NCBI GenBank assembly: GCA_017439555.1
Contig: JAFSIZ010000091.1
Location: 1-48,228 of the forward strand
Source of the DNA: Oscillospiraceae bacterium
GTDB lineage: Bacteria; Bacillota; Clostridia; Oscillospirales; JAAYXM01
Reading direction: 5' to 3'
Length of the DNA stretch: 48,228 nucleotides
Shown here piece after piece: positions 40,294-48,228 of the stretch. Every line of letters begins with the position of its first letter. Position 1 is the first letter of the stretch. Both the position numbers and the translations under genes were made by a program. The notes beneath the pieces are model-generated. The model had not been told where the DNA came from. It ran no database searches and saw only the letters and a list, made by a program, of their open reading frames with translations.

Positions 40294-42294
40294 ATGAAAA
40301 AGACATTGAAAATATTCGCGATAATGGCGGCGATTTGCGCGCTGCTTGCAATCACTGCCTTTGCGGCGAATTTTGAGCATTGTGGGGACGCTCTCAATGA
40401 GCTCGGTCTCTTCAAGGGCACGCAGAACGGCTATGAGCTTGATCGCGAGCCGACAAGAGCCGAAGCGGCAGTAGTGTTGGCAAGGCTTCTCGGCGGTGAA
40501 GAGGAAGCGCTTTCTCTCTCGTATACTGCGCCTTTTGCGGATGTTCCCGATTGGGTGAAGCCTTATGTCCAGTTCCTGTATGATAAGGGGATAACGAAGG
40601 GAACAAGCGAGACTTCTTTTGGGGCGACCGAGCTTTGCACGGCACAACAGTATGCCACATTTCTTCTCCGTGTCCTTGGATATAATGATAACACAAACGG
40701 CGATTTCAGATATATGGATGCAGATTGGGATGCGTGGGAAATCGGGATTTATGACGGTGCGAACTATCCGTGGTATGGCTTTAGTCGAGGGAATATGGTT
40801 GCAATGACATATACTGCGCTGTCTCTTCCCGTGAAATCCTTCACGGCTGCGTCTGGTGGGGTAATACTTCTTGAAAAGCTTTCGGATGAGAGCAAAATCA
40901 AGGGAGCGGATAAGCTTCTTCGGACATTTGAAGATTATCAAAGATTTGAAGGGGCATTATCAGATTTCGTGGATGCGAAAAAGGTTTCAGCAACGGCGAT
41001 TACGGAGACTTTTGGCGAGGATACGATCGGTTATGGTAAGATGCATCAAGAAACATCGTATGTGTTTGAAAAAAACGCAGAAAATCCCGAAAAAAACAAA
41101 TTAGAGCTTGAAGTCAATGAAAGGTTTGAAAGAAAGAACCACAGTTGGACATATCCGGACATACAGGAAAGCTCGGGAAGGCTCTGGTATAAGGACGGAT
41201 ATATGTATTACACCGGAGACAGATACATACATTACGGAGACACATCGGATAAGGAAGGCGAGGAAAGAACCTTTGATTTTGCAGAGACACAGATGCCCGA
41301 CTTGGATAAATACAGAAACATATGCTTGTGTGATTTTGCATCCGGAGAAAGAGTTGAAGCGGATAGCAATGTGACTGAGTACAGAATAGAAAAGTATGAC
41401 GGAGAAACCATAACCGCAGAGATTTGCAACGGAAAGCTTGTTTCCGTTAAAGCGGAGGGCAAGAGCAAAAGCGGTTGGTATACGATATCCATTGAGGATA
41501 TAAAGACCGATAACACTGTTATGGTAAGATTTCCTGCAGATATTCATATGTATGAGGTCACGTCTCACGATCCTGCAGGTTGGGGAGACTTTGAAAAAGC
41601 AAAAGAAAGCGGTGAACTTTTAATTGGTATAACGATGAAAGAACCGTTTAATTATATGGATGAAAAGACCAATGAGCTTACAGGCTTTGAAACAGATTTT
41701 GCAGTTGAAGTCTGCGAGAGACTCGGTCTTGACCCGGTATTTCTTGAAATAGACTGGGAGGAGTGGATGTTCTATCTTTGGAACAATAAGTTAGACTGCA
41801 TCTGGAACGGACTTATGATCTCCGATGACAAAAGCACAATACACTATTCCGATGCATATTTAAGAAATAAGCTTGTTCTGCTTGTTAGAGAAGAGGACGC
41901 CGAGAAATATTCGGAAAGTGCATCGGGTGCAAAAATTATTGATTCGGGCATGAATTTTTTTGAAAAGGACATAAAAAATGAGTACCTTGAAGAATGCAAG
42001 ATGATTACATACGGAGAGGGGCTTGAAAAGGATGTTCTCGCTCTTAAAAAGAATGAGGCCGATATGGTTCTTGCAGAGAGAGAAGAAGCAGAAGTTTTCT
42101 TAAAAAAATCTGAAGCATCGGGAATTGTGATTCTTCCTGAAAAGATATTTTATTCCGAAGAATACGGAATAGCATTTAGAGATGAGAGTGACCTTATTCC
42201 GGAGATCAACAAAGTGATAGAAGAAATGCAAAAAGATGGAACGCTTTCGGAGATTGCAAGAAAATATAATCTTGAACAAATGCTTGCAAAATAA
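40294..42294 (+). CDS. SLH-type protein fused to a family 3 solute-binding domain
   Basis: A secreted protein of 666 residues. It has a signal peptide (cleaved near AFA at about 23-25). Residues about 27-210 contain three S-layer-homology-like modules (CGDALNELGLFKGTQNG; KPYVQFLYDKGITKGTS; a weaker third). A middle domain to about 430 resembles the paralogues downstream. From about 435 to the end is a complete type 3 solute-binding domain (LLIGITMKEPFNYMDEKTNE, LTGFETDFAVEVCERLGL, KLDCIWNGLMIS, EEYGIAFRDESDL). It is closest in this window to the ABC importer's binding protein at 37530, sharing for example DCIWNG and EYGIAFR. There is no lipobox; the SLH modules would hold it in the cell wall or S-layer. 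ATG 40294 is preferred over 40288 by ribosome-site spacing. Confidence 0.85.
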   Translation: MKKTLKIFAIMAAICALLAITAFAANFEHCGDALNELGLFKGTQNGYELDREPTRAEAAVVLARLLGGEEEALSLSYTAPFADVPDWVKPYVQFLYDKGITKGTSETSFGATELCTAQQYATFLLRVLGYNDNTNGDFRYMDADWDAWEIGIYDGANYPWYGFSRGNMVAMTYTALSLPVKSFTAASGGVILLEKLSDESKIKGADKLLRTFEDYQRFEGALSDFVDAKKVSATAITETFGEDTIGYGKMHQETSYVFEKNAENPEKNKLELEVNERFERKNHSWTYPDIQESSGRLWYKDGYMYYTGDRYIHYGDTSDKEGEERTFDFAETQMPDLDKYRNICLCDFASGERVEADSNVTEYRIEKYDGETITAEICNGKLVSVKAEGKSKSGWYTISIEDIKTDNTVMVRFPADIHMYEVTSHDPAGWGDFEKAKESGELLIGITMKEPFNYMDEKTNELTGFETDFAVEVCERLGLDPVFLEIDWEEWMFYLWNNKLDCIWNGLMISDDKSTIHYSDAYLRNKLVLLVREEDAEKYSESASGAKIIDSGMNFFEKDIKNEYLEECKMITYGEGLEKDVLALKKNEADMVLAEREEAEVFLKKSEASGIVILPEKIFYSEEYGIAFRDESDLIPEINKVIEEMQKDGTLSEIARKYNLEQMLAK

Positions 42295-42317
42295 ACCGAA
42301 AAAGGAGTAAAGACATT

Positions 42318-43556
42318 ATGAAAAAGACGTTGAAAATTCTTGCAATAGTTACGGCTCTTGCGGCTGTTCTTTCCGTCTGCGCCTTTGCGGCGAATTTTGA
42401 GCATTGCGGAGATGCGCTCAATGAGCTCGGCCTTTTCAAGGGTACGCAGAATGGCTATGAGCTTGATCGCGAGCCGACAAGAGCCGAGGCGGCGACGATG
42501 CTCGTTCGTCTTCTCGGTGCAGAGGAAGAGGCACTTGTGCTTCCCTACACCGCGCCGTTTGGCGATGTCGCAGACTGGGCAAAGCCATATGTCCAGTATC
42601 TCTATGACAAGGGGCTTACAAAAGGCACAAGCGAAACCACGTTTGGATATTCCGACAAATGCACGGCACAGCAGTATGCAACGTTCCTTCTCCGCGCACT
42701 CGGATATTCCGACGGCGTTGATTTTACATATGACACCGCCCTTACCTATGGCGAGAAAATCGGTCTCTGCGATTGGGCAAACTGCTTCGGTGAGGTCTTT
42801 TTGCGCGATAATGTCGTCGCAATGAGCTATACCGCGCTTTCCATGCCGACAAAATCGGGAGACGTTGATCTGCTCTCAAAGCTCGTCTCCTCGGGCGCGG
42901 TTAAAGATGCGAAGGGCTATGATGCGTTCTTCGCGGATATGCGCGCATATATTGCGGCGACGGAATCACTCAACACTGCCAAAAAGCTCTCTGCGGATAT
43001 TATCATCGAGCGAGGAGAGGAAAAAGAAATCGCAAAATACGCGATAGAGCGAAATGACGAAGATATTGATAAGAGCAAAATGTCCTACGTTGCGGAAAAT
43101 AAAGCTTTTTCGTCATATTATGCCGACGGAGTTTTATATCTTGATATGGGCGATGACATGAAAGTTAAGAAGGCTTCGTCTTATATGAGCGCTGTTTCCT
43201 ATATTGCTCCTGCCGTTTCATATGATCCCATCAGTGTAATAAGAACGATTGAGAAAAAGACGGAAGGGAATTCCGTTATATATATGACGGCTCTTCGCCA
43301 CGAGATTCTCACAGCGATGACGGTTATCGGAGATGCTCAGTATACATCGGATATGACGGTTGAGGTCAAAGTAGAAAACGGAAGAACAGTGGAAATCAAC
43401 ACGGTAACTGAAGCTCTTCTTGCGGGAGCGCCGGGCAGACAGACGATTAAATATGACAACATAAAAACGGGGGATGACGTCAAGGTAACGCTTCCGGATA
43501 ACCTTGATGAATTTGAAGCGCCGGAAACGAAGAACGCTAACGAAATAAATGAATAG
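42318..43556 (+). CDS. SLH-type secreted protein, paralogue 2
   Basis: A 412-residue secreted protein with a signal peptide and the same three SLH-like modules as its neighbours. Its start, ANFEHCGDALNELGLFKGTQ, is identical to that of the fusion protein upstream. A C-terminal domain of about 200 residues follows. It begins near ESLNTAKKLSADIIIERGEE and ends in DVKVTLPDNLDEFE, the same ending as paralogue 3. The C-terminal domain alternates beta-strand-like stretches and resembles lipoprotein-type beta-sandwich domains, but I cannot name it. It lies 23 bases after the fusion gene with AAAAGGAG and no promoter, so it is co-transcribed. Confidence 0.82.
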   Translation: MKKTLKILAIVTALAAVLSVCAFAANFEHCGDALNELGLFKGTQNGYELDREPTRAEAATMLVRLLGAEEEALVLPYTAPFGDVADWAKPYVQYLYDKGLTKGTSETTFGYSDKCTAQQYATFLLRALGYSDGVDFTYDTALTYGEKIGLCDWANCFGEVFLRDNVVAMSYTALSMPTKSGDVDLLSKLVSSGAVKDAKGYDAFFADMRAYIAATESLNTAKKLSADIIIERGEEKEIAKYAIERNDEDIDKSKMSYVAENKAFSSYYADGVLYLDMGDDMKVKKASSYMSAVSYIAPAVSYDPISVIRTIEKKTEGNSVIYMTALRHEILTAMTVIGDAQYTSDMTVEVKVENGRTVEINTVTEALLAGAPGRQTIKYDNIKTGDDVKVTLPDNLDEFEAPETKNANEINE

Positions 43557-43569
43557 GCTTTTGTTTTTA

Positions 43570-43598
43570 TTGTAATCTGCATATGCTTTTGCTATACT
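43570..43598 (+). promoter_or_regulatory. Promoter of the third SLH-type gene
   Basis: TTGTAA (43570-43575), 17 bases, TATACT (43593-43598). It matches the promoter at 40240-40268 in its boxes, spacing and part of the spacer. Confidence 0.7.
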
Positions 43599-43628
43599 TA
43601 AATCACCAAAATGAAGGAGGATAACGAA

Positions 43629-44948
43629 ATGAAAAAGACATTGAAAATATTCGCGATAATAACGGCGATTTGCGCGCTGCTTGCAATCACTGCCTTTGCG
43701 GCAGATTTTGAGCATTGCGCAGATGCAATGAACGAGCTCGGCCTTTTCAAGGGCACGCAGAACGGCTATGAGCTTGACCGTGCGCCAAATCGCGCAGAAG
43801 CTGCAACAATGCTTGTGCGCCTTCTCGGTGCAGAGGAAGAAGCGCTTGCGCTTACCTACACAGCGCCGTATACCGATGTTGCCGATTGGGCAAAGCCCTA
43901 TGTGCAGTATCTCCATAATAAGGGGCTGACAAAGGGAACAAGCGCAACAACCTTCGGCTATTCGGATAAATGCACAGCACAGCAATATGCGACATTCCTT
44001 CTTCGCGCGCTCGGTTATTCAGACGGCGAAGGCGGAGATTTCACATATATAAAAGCTATGGAATTTGCGAAGGAAAAAGGCGTTGTTGACGGCATTAACT
44101 GCAACGAAGAAAACTTCCTCCGCGATCACGTTGCCGCAATGAGCTACACTGCGCTTGCAACAGCCACAAAATCGGGAGATGCAAATCTTCTTTCAAAGCT
44201 CGTGTCTGATGGCGCAATATCCGATGCCAAGGGCTATGACGAGATTTTCGCAAGTGCCGCAGCAGTCAGCGATGCTATGCTGAATATAAACGGCGGCAAG
44301 CTCGCCGCTGATATGAGGCTTGTCGTAACCCAGAAGGCAGGCGGCGAAGTGGTTATGGTCGCAACTCAGAATGTTTCAACGGTTGCGGAAACAGACGCGG
44401 AAAACACAGACAAAAGCAAGCTTGCCTATAAGGGAACGATTGAGACAGAGCTTTCCGATGCAATGGCGGCCGCTACAGGCGCAGAAAAGAAAACGAAGCA
44501 GAATGTCGAGTATTATTATGCCGATGGCTATATGTATCTCTCGGCAAACGGGCAGAAGGTGAAGCTTGCGCTGTCGTTCGAAGAGGCGCAGAAATCTGTT
44601 ACCACTATCGATGTAAAGGCAGAAACAATACCGCTTGTCGCGATTGAAAAGGCAGAGGAAAAGACCAATGCAGACGGCTCAAAGACCTATAGCATCGTTA
44701 TGGATTCAGCGGTTATGAGTTCGATTATCAGTCAGGACGGCCTTGAATATGGCGACATCTCCTATGAAGTGACAGAAAAAGGCGAAAAGCCTGTGGAATA
44801 TAAGATAAAGCTGGTTGTTGTGCAGACTGTTGACGGAGTGAAGACAGAGGTGGCGATGGACGCAACCATCGACAACATAAGCTTCGGTGATGATGTCAAG
44901 GTAACTCTTCCCTCAGACCTCGGTGAATACGCAGAATATAAAGAATAA
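43629..44948 (+). CDS. SLH-type secreted protein, paralogue 3
   Basis: A 439-residue secreted protein of the same design: signal peptide, three SLH-like modules (about 27-215) and a C-terminal domain of about 215 residues. That domain ends in DVKVTLPSDLGEYAEY. The first 84 bases of the gene differ from those of the fusion gene at 40294 at only four positions, pointing to recent duplication or gene conversion. GAAGGAGG 8 bases before the ATG at 43629 sets the start; the in-frame ATG at 43611 lies before that site. It is followed by a strong terminator. Confidence 0.83.
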   Translation: MKKTLKIFAIITAICALLAITAFAADFEHCADAMNELGLFKGTQNGYELDRAPNRAEAATMLVRLLGAEEEALALTYTAPYTDVADWAKPYVQYLHNKGLTKGTSATTFGYSDKCTAQQYATFLLRALGYSDGEGGDFTYIKAMEFAKEKGVVDGINCNEENFLRDHVAAMSYTALATATKSGDANLLSKLVSDGAISDAKGYDEIFASAAAVSDAMLNINGGKLAADMRLVVTQKAGGEVVMVATQNVSTVAETDAENTDKSKLAYKGTIETELSDAMAAATGAEKKTKQNVEYYYADGYMYLSANGQKVKLALSFEEAQKSVTTIDVKAETIPLVAIEKAEEKTNADGSKTYSIVMDSAVMSSIISQDGLEYGDISYEVTEKGEKPVEYKIKLVVVQTVDGVKTEVAMDATIDNISFGDDVKVTLPSDLGEYAEYKE

Positions 44949-44953
44949 AGCAT

Positions 44954-44990
44954 AAAGGCTCCCCTTGGGCTTCAAGGGGAGCCTTTTGTA
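44954..44990 (+). terminator. Terminator after the SLH-type genes
   Basis: A 13-bp perfect stem, AAAGGCTCCCCTT (44954-44966) with 44974-44986, has a 7-base loop and a short T run. It also lies at the end of the converging AraC gene. Confidence 0.88.
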
Positions 44991-45011
44991 TGCACATGAC
45001 ATTCTTTATGG

Positions 45012-46001
45012 CTACAGCAAATTCGGCATATGGGAAACAGAGCTTTTGGGAAGATGCTCGCCGTTGTGCGAAAGGGAATAATAATAGTTGAGTGTTTCAT
45101 ATCGATGAAGTCGCTTGAGTCTTTCGCCGCTTTCCCATTTATATGAGATATCGGTGTTGTTTCTGCGATATTCCGAAGGTGTAACGCCAAAGTGCGAGGT
45201 GAAAACGTGGGAAAAGTCCGATTTGTCATAATAGCCGATTTCTTCTGCAATCTCTTCAAGAGTCTTTTCGGTAAAGCAGAGAAGCTGATCGGCGAGGAAC
45301 ATTCGCTGAAGCTTTTGCAGCTCCCATGCCGTCAGCCCCGTAACCGATCTGAAGTTATCGGTAAACCTACGCTTAGACATAAGTGAAAGCTCGGAGAGAT
45401 GATCAAGAGAAAGCTTTTCGGAGGCGTGTTTTATAATATAATCGACAACGTAGTTTATAAGCCGCGTCTTTTCTTTCATTCCCCGCTTGATGTAAAGCGA
45501 GGGCATATCGCGGTTTATTGTTCCGATAAATTCGGCAAAAAGATGGCATCGCCTTTCGAGAGAACCGAGGTATTTCTTTGAATCCTCGTCAAGAAGAGCT
45601 CTGGCAAGGATATCTGCCGCATTTTTCTGATCCCCCGAAAGCTCAATAAATTCGGGGAGCTCTCTGCCGTCGAAGGCGGCAAAAGCGGAATGTCGCAAAA
45701 AGCAATCGTATGATAATGCTTCAAGGGCTTTTTCGTCTGCGTGTGCGGAGAATATAACAGGGGTATCTTCGGAAATGGTTGTGTCGGTAAGGTGTGGAGT
45801 GTATGCTCGGACAAGGGAAAAGCTTCCGGGAGTCTGCAGATATTCGCGATCTCCAATAGTATGCCTCATCTCGCCTTTGAGGACATACCATATTTCAATG
45901 TGGTTATGGCAGTGGGAGTTTCCAAGAAAACGCTTTATGACAGAGCCTGCAAGCACAGGAAGAATATCGAAGGAGCGCGCCCCCATTTTTAACGACTTCA
46001 T
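45012..46001 (-). CDS. AraC-family transcription regulator
   Basis: A 329-residue regulator. The N-terminal half is a cupin-like sensor domain (HCHNHIEIWYVLKGEMRHTIGD) as in sugar-responsive members. The C-terminal about 100 residues form the double helix-turn-helix (LSLDHLSELSLMSKRRFTDN; TLEEIAEEIGYYDKSDFSHV, then FGVTPSEYR). A tail of about 45 residues follows the usual end of the domain. The ATG at 46001 has GAGGTG about 5 bases upstream; an in-frame GTG at 46010 is less likely. It is divergent from the secreted modular protein, its probable target. Confidence 0.92.
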   Translation of the reverse strand: MKSLKMGARSFDILPVLAGSVIKRFLGNSHCHNHIEIWYVLKGEMRHTIGDREYLQTPGSFSLVRAYTPHLTDTTISEDTPVIFSAHADEKALEALSYDCFLRHSAFAAFDGRELPEFIELSGDQKNAADILARALLDEDSKKYLGSLERRCHLFAEFIGTINRDMPSLYIKRGMKEKTRLINYVVDYIIKHASEKLSLDHLSELSLMSKRRFTDNFRSVTGLTAWELQKLQRMFLADQLLCFTEKTLEEIAEEIGYYDKSDFSHVFTSHFGVTPSEYRRNNTDISYKWESGERLKRLHRYETLNYYYSLSHNGEHLPKSSVSHMPNLL

Positions 46002-46023
46002 AGTAATCACCTCATATATAGAG

Positions 46024-46052
46024 ATAATAACACATACAACAAAAAATGTCCA
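46024..46052 (-). promoter_or_regulatory. Probable promoter of the AraC-family gene
   Basis: On the minus strand TGGACA (46047-46052), 17 bases, TATTAT (46024-46029). Confidence 0.5.
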
Positions 46053-46071
46053 TATCTTACAACGAATTTGC

Positions 46072-46100
46072 TTGAATACTTGCGTTACTACATATATAAT
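46072..46100 (+). promoter_or_regulatory. Promoter of the right-edge secreted protein
   Basis: TTGAAT (46072-46077), 17 bases, TATAAT (46095-46100), then GGGAGGA shortly before the ATG at 46140. The -35 regions of the two divergent promoters are only about 20 bases apart, so one regulator site could serve both. Confidence 0.68.
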
Positions 46101-46139
46101 GTTAGTATCTATTCTTAGCTAAAATGGGAGGAATATATT

Positions 46140-48228
46140 ATGAAACGTTTATTATCAATACTTCTTGCGATTATGATGGTCGCAACACTTTTGCCTGCAG
46201 GTCAGGTATTTGCAACGGAGGGAGAGGCAAACCAAGGAATTACGATTCGTTATGACTTTAGTGCATTTATGGCAGAGCGTGCATATAGGTGGAACGAGTC
46301 AGGTCCGTGGCTCACGAATATTAATTATGAGAGTACAAACGGACTTTATAAATATGCAAGCTCATCTATCGAACAGAAGGAAGATGACGGAAGCGCTGTA
46401 AGCGGGAACAACTATTATGGCGGTTCAAATCGCCATAATCCGTATTTAACGGTTTCTGCGGTAGCAGCAGATGACTATTATTTTCAGCTTGGAAACAACT
46501 ATCGCCTCAGTTTTGAAATATATGTTCCTGTAACGGGTAAATATAAGATGAACGTCGGTTATGCGGACTGCAAGGATTATGACGGCGTTATGAGCGTATA
46601 TATGAATCAGGGTGAGAAGCCGGAGCACGCATGGAATTATAAGATTTCGCAGTACGTCTGCGAGAAGCGCGGAGCTGACAGACGGTATAAACTCAGCACG
46701 ACGCTTAAGAAATGGGATACAAAAGAGGACGCTCTTCTTGATACAGATCTTGAGATTGAGCTTACAAAGGGTTATCATTTTATTACCTTCAAGAGTTCAA
46801 ACTATGGCTACATAAAGTATCTTGAGCTTGTTTCCGGAGACGGAAGCGGTAAAGCTCCTGTATATGCAAAGTCATCTATCGATGCAAATCTTCTCAATCT
46901 CGACGGACAGAAGAATGCAAAGATGTCAGTTCACGGTGTATACCTCAGCACAGGTGAAGCTGCAAACGGGGATGAGTATTCCGTAAGCTTCAGAAGCACT
47001 GATGAAGCCGTTGCAATCGTTGACAATGACGGTAATATTACGGCAAAGGGCGTGGGAGAGGCAGACATCATCGCTGACGTAATGATTGGCGGAGCGAGCT
47101 TTGAGACAAAGCAGCACGTTTCCGTTGAGGAAAAAGGCGTAAAAATAATATATAATCTCGCTGCTGATATGGCTACCCTCGGAATGAACTGGGGTGTAGA
47201 CCAGACTACGTACCCTCTCTCGCTTATCAGCTATGAAAATACAAAGAACTTCTACGCTCTTCACGAATCAAGCCGAGTGTATGAAGGTGACTTTATAAAA
47301 TACAGCGGTGGTATCCAGCTTCAGTATAAGGGAAACAATATGTCAAACCCTGCGGAGTACGTAACATTTGAGATAAATGTCCCGGCAGCCGGAACATATG
47401 ATGTTGATATCCTTACTACGCTCAGCAATAACACATCCCTTAATACAAGGCCGAAGGTTTTCTTCTCTTCAAAAGGAAAATCCCAGGCAGATGAAGATTA
47501 TGTAGGTGACTATAACGTATATGTTGAAAATGTTCCACAGGGTGCGCAAAAGCTTCATGTCGGCAAGGTTGTTGTTGACAAACCCGGAAAATATTACATC
47601 ACCTTCAGTCTTATAAATGATCCGGGTTGGAGATATACAAAAATAAGCACCTTCACCCTTACCTCAGGTACGAATAACGCTTTGATGAACGGCAACATCA
47701 CATCTACCTCAGATACAATAAACGTTGATAACGGAGAGAACGCAACAGTATCCGCAACGGGCTTTATTTCCTCAACAGCGGAGGCTGCAACATTCACATA
47801 CTCCTCAAGCAACACCGATATCGCAACGGTTGATGCAGAAACAGGTTTGGTAACACCTCTTAAAGAAGGTAAGGTAACGATCACAGCAACTGCAAATGGT
47901 GCAGAGGTTGCAAATACTCTTACAACAGACATCACAGTAACGGTCAACAAGCCGGGCGAGGCAATAGCTGACACAATGGTAAATGTCGGCATCGAGGCAA
48001 TGCCGGGAGGAACTGTACAAACAAACCTTACGGAAGTAGTATCCGAGGTCGAAATCGGAACGAAGGTATCTGCAACAGCAACCGCAGCAGATGGCTATGA
48101 GTTCGCATACTGGGCAGATGCAACAGGAAAGGTTCTCTCGACAAAGGCAGAGGAAACCTTCACAATAAATGTCAACACAAGCGTGAAGGCATATTTTGAA
48201 AAGATTCCTGCAGCGGATGCAGAAACAG
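46140..48228 (+). CDS. Large secreted modular protein with Ig-like (Big_2) domains, cut by right edge
   Basis: The frame is open from ATG 46140 to the window end, 696 codons without a stop. A signal peptide (MKRLLSILLAIMMVATLLPA) comes first. Two related modules of about 200 residues follow (about 36-240 and about 338-510), each beginning with a similar strand (ITIRYDFSAFMA; VKIIYNLAADMA). Each is followed by a bacterial Ig-like group 2 domain (FRSTDEAVAIVDNDGNITAK; YSSSNTDIATVDAETGLVTP). Then comes a repeat-like domain with GYEFAYWAD. The repeated modules look like carbohydrate-binding or adhesion beta-sandwiches. With the AraC neighbour this suggests glycan use or surface attachment. The C-terminal, possibly catalytic or anchoring, part is missing. 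Confidence 0.85.
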   Translation, partial: MKRLLSILLAIMMVATLLPAGQVFATEGEANQGITIRYDFSAFMAERAYRWNESGPWLTNINYESTNGLYKYASSSIEQKEDDGSAVSGNNYYGGSNRHNPYLTVSAVAADDYYFQLGNNYRLSFEIYVPVTGKYKMNVGYADCKDYDGVMSVYMNQGEKPEHAWNYKISQYVCEKRGADRRYKLSTTLKKWDTKEDALLDTDLEIELTKGYHFITFKSSNYGYIKYLELVSGDGSGKAPVYAKSSIDANLLNLDGQKNAKMSVHGVYLSTGEAANGDEYSVSFRSTDEAVAIVDNDGNITAKGVGEADIIADVMIGGASFETKQHVSVEEKGVKIIYNLAADMATLGMNWGVDQTTYPLSLISYENTKNFYALHESSRVYEGDFIKYSGGIQLQYKGNNMSNPAEYVTFEINVPAAGTYDVDILTTLSNNTSLNTRPKVFFSSKGKSQADEDYVGDYNVYVENVPQGAQKLHVGKVVVDKPGKYYITFSLINDPGWRYTKISTFTLTSGTNNALMNGNITSTSDTINVDNGENATVSATGFISSTAEAATFTYSSSNTDIATVDAETGLVTPLKEGKVTITATANGAEVANTLTTDITVTVNKPGEAIADTMVNVGIEAMPGGTVQTNLTEVVSEVEIGTKVSATATAADGYEFAYWADATGKVLSTKAEETFTINVNTSVKAYFEKIPAADAET

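Overview
The window looks like chromosomal DNA of an anaerobic, amino-acid-prototrophic member of the Firmicutes (Clostridia). The reasons are: consensus sigma-A promoters and strong AGGAGG ribosome sites, with frequent GTG and TTG starts; a HisZ/short-HisG pair with a PHP-type histidinol phosphatase; a YerC-type TrpR-like regulator; VanW/G5 and DUF975 proteins; rubrerythrin and a flavin-reductase/rubredoxin protein; S-layer-homology (SLH) proteins; and an H2-evolving, Mrp-linked [NiFe] hydrogenase. No rRNA, tRNA, CRISPR array, transposase or prophage was seen. Species identity cannot be fixed from the sequence alone.

Layout. 1-2671 (minus strand): the 5' part of an unknown protein that runs off the left edge, then metG. 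2776-5537: a VanW/G5 cell-wall protein and a DUF975 membrane protein. 5554-12273: an aromatic amino acid operon (aroF-tyrA-aroB-aroA-aroC-pheA) behind a perfect promoter, a Phe/Tyr-rich 23-residue leader peptide and an intrinsic terminator. This is the hallmark of ribosome-mediated attenuation. 12300-13538 (minus): oxygen-defence genes (flavin-reductase/rubredoxin, rubrerythrin), divergent from a Crp/Fnr regulator. That regulator appears to head the hydrogenase maturation genes hypF-C-D-E (13647-18941). 19177-28706: one long, tightly packed operon for a group 4 membrane-bound hydrogenase. The order is K and L subunits, hypA, hypB, the Mrp-like antiporter subunits, the membrane anchor M, the small subunit J, and a polyferredoxin with eight [4Fe-4S] motifs. 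Together with hypFCDE this gives a full HypABCDEF set, and the large subunit lacks the tail that a maturation protease would remove.

28849-37439: a TrpR-like regulator followed by a complete histidine operon (hisZ, G, D, C, B, H, A, F, IE, K). 37457-39876: a three-gene polar amino acid ABC importer. Its promoter carries the same inverted repeat, ACTTTA-N6-TAAAGT, as the promoter of the histidine operon, so the two are probably one regulon and the importer probably takes up histidine or a related compound. 40023-44948: a lone ribbon-helix-helix protein and three tandem SLH-type paralogues. The first is fused to a solute-binding domain resembling the neighbouring importer's binding protein. 45012-48228: an AraC-type regulator divergent from a large secreted modular protein cut by the right edge.

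How it works together. The hydrogenase would take electrons from reduced ferredoxin and couple H2 formation to ion pumping. Rubrerythrin and the rubredoxin-flavoprotein would protect this oxygen-sensitive machinery, with the Crp/Fnr protein as a plausible link. The aromatic and histidine operons each carry their own control device: a translated leader for Phe/Tyr, and a TrpR-like repressor with paired operators for His. The most notable observations are the Phe/Tyr leader attenuator, the shared his/transporter operator, the SLH-solute-binding fusion, and the expanded ferredoxin subunit and apparent H-I subunit fusion of the hydrogenase.
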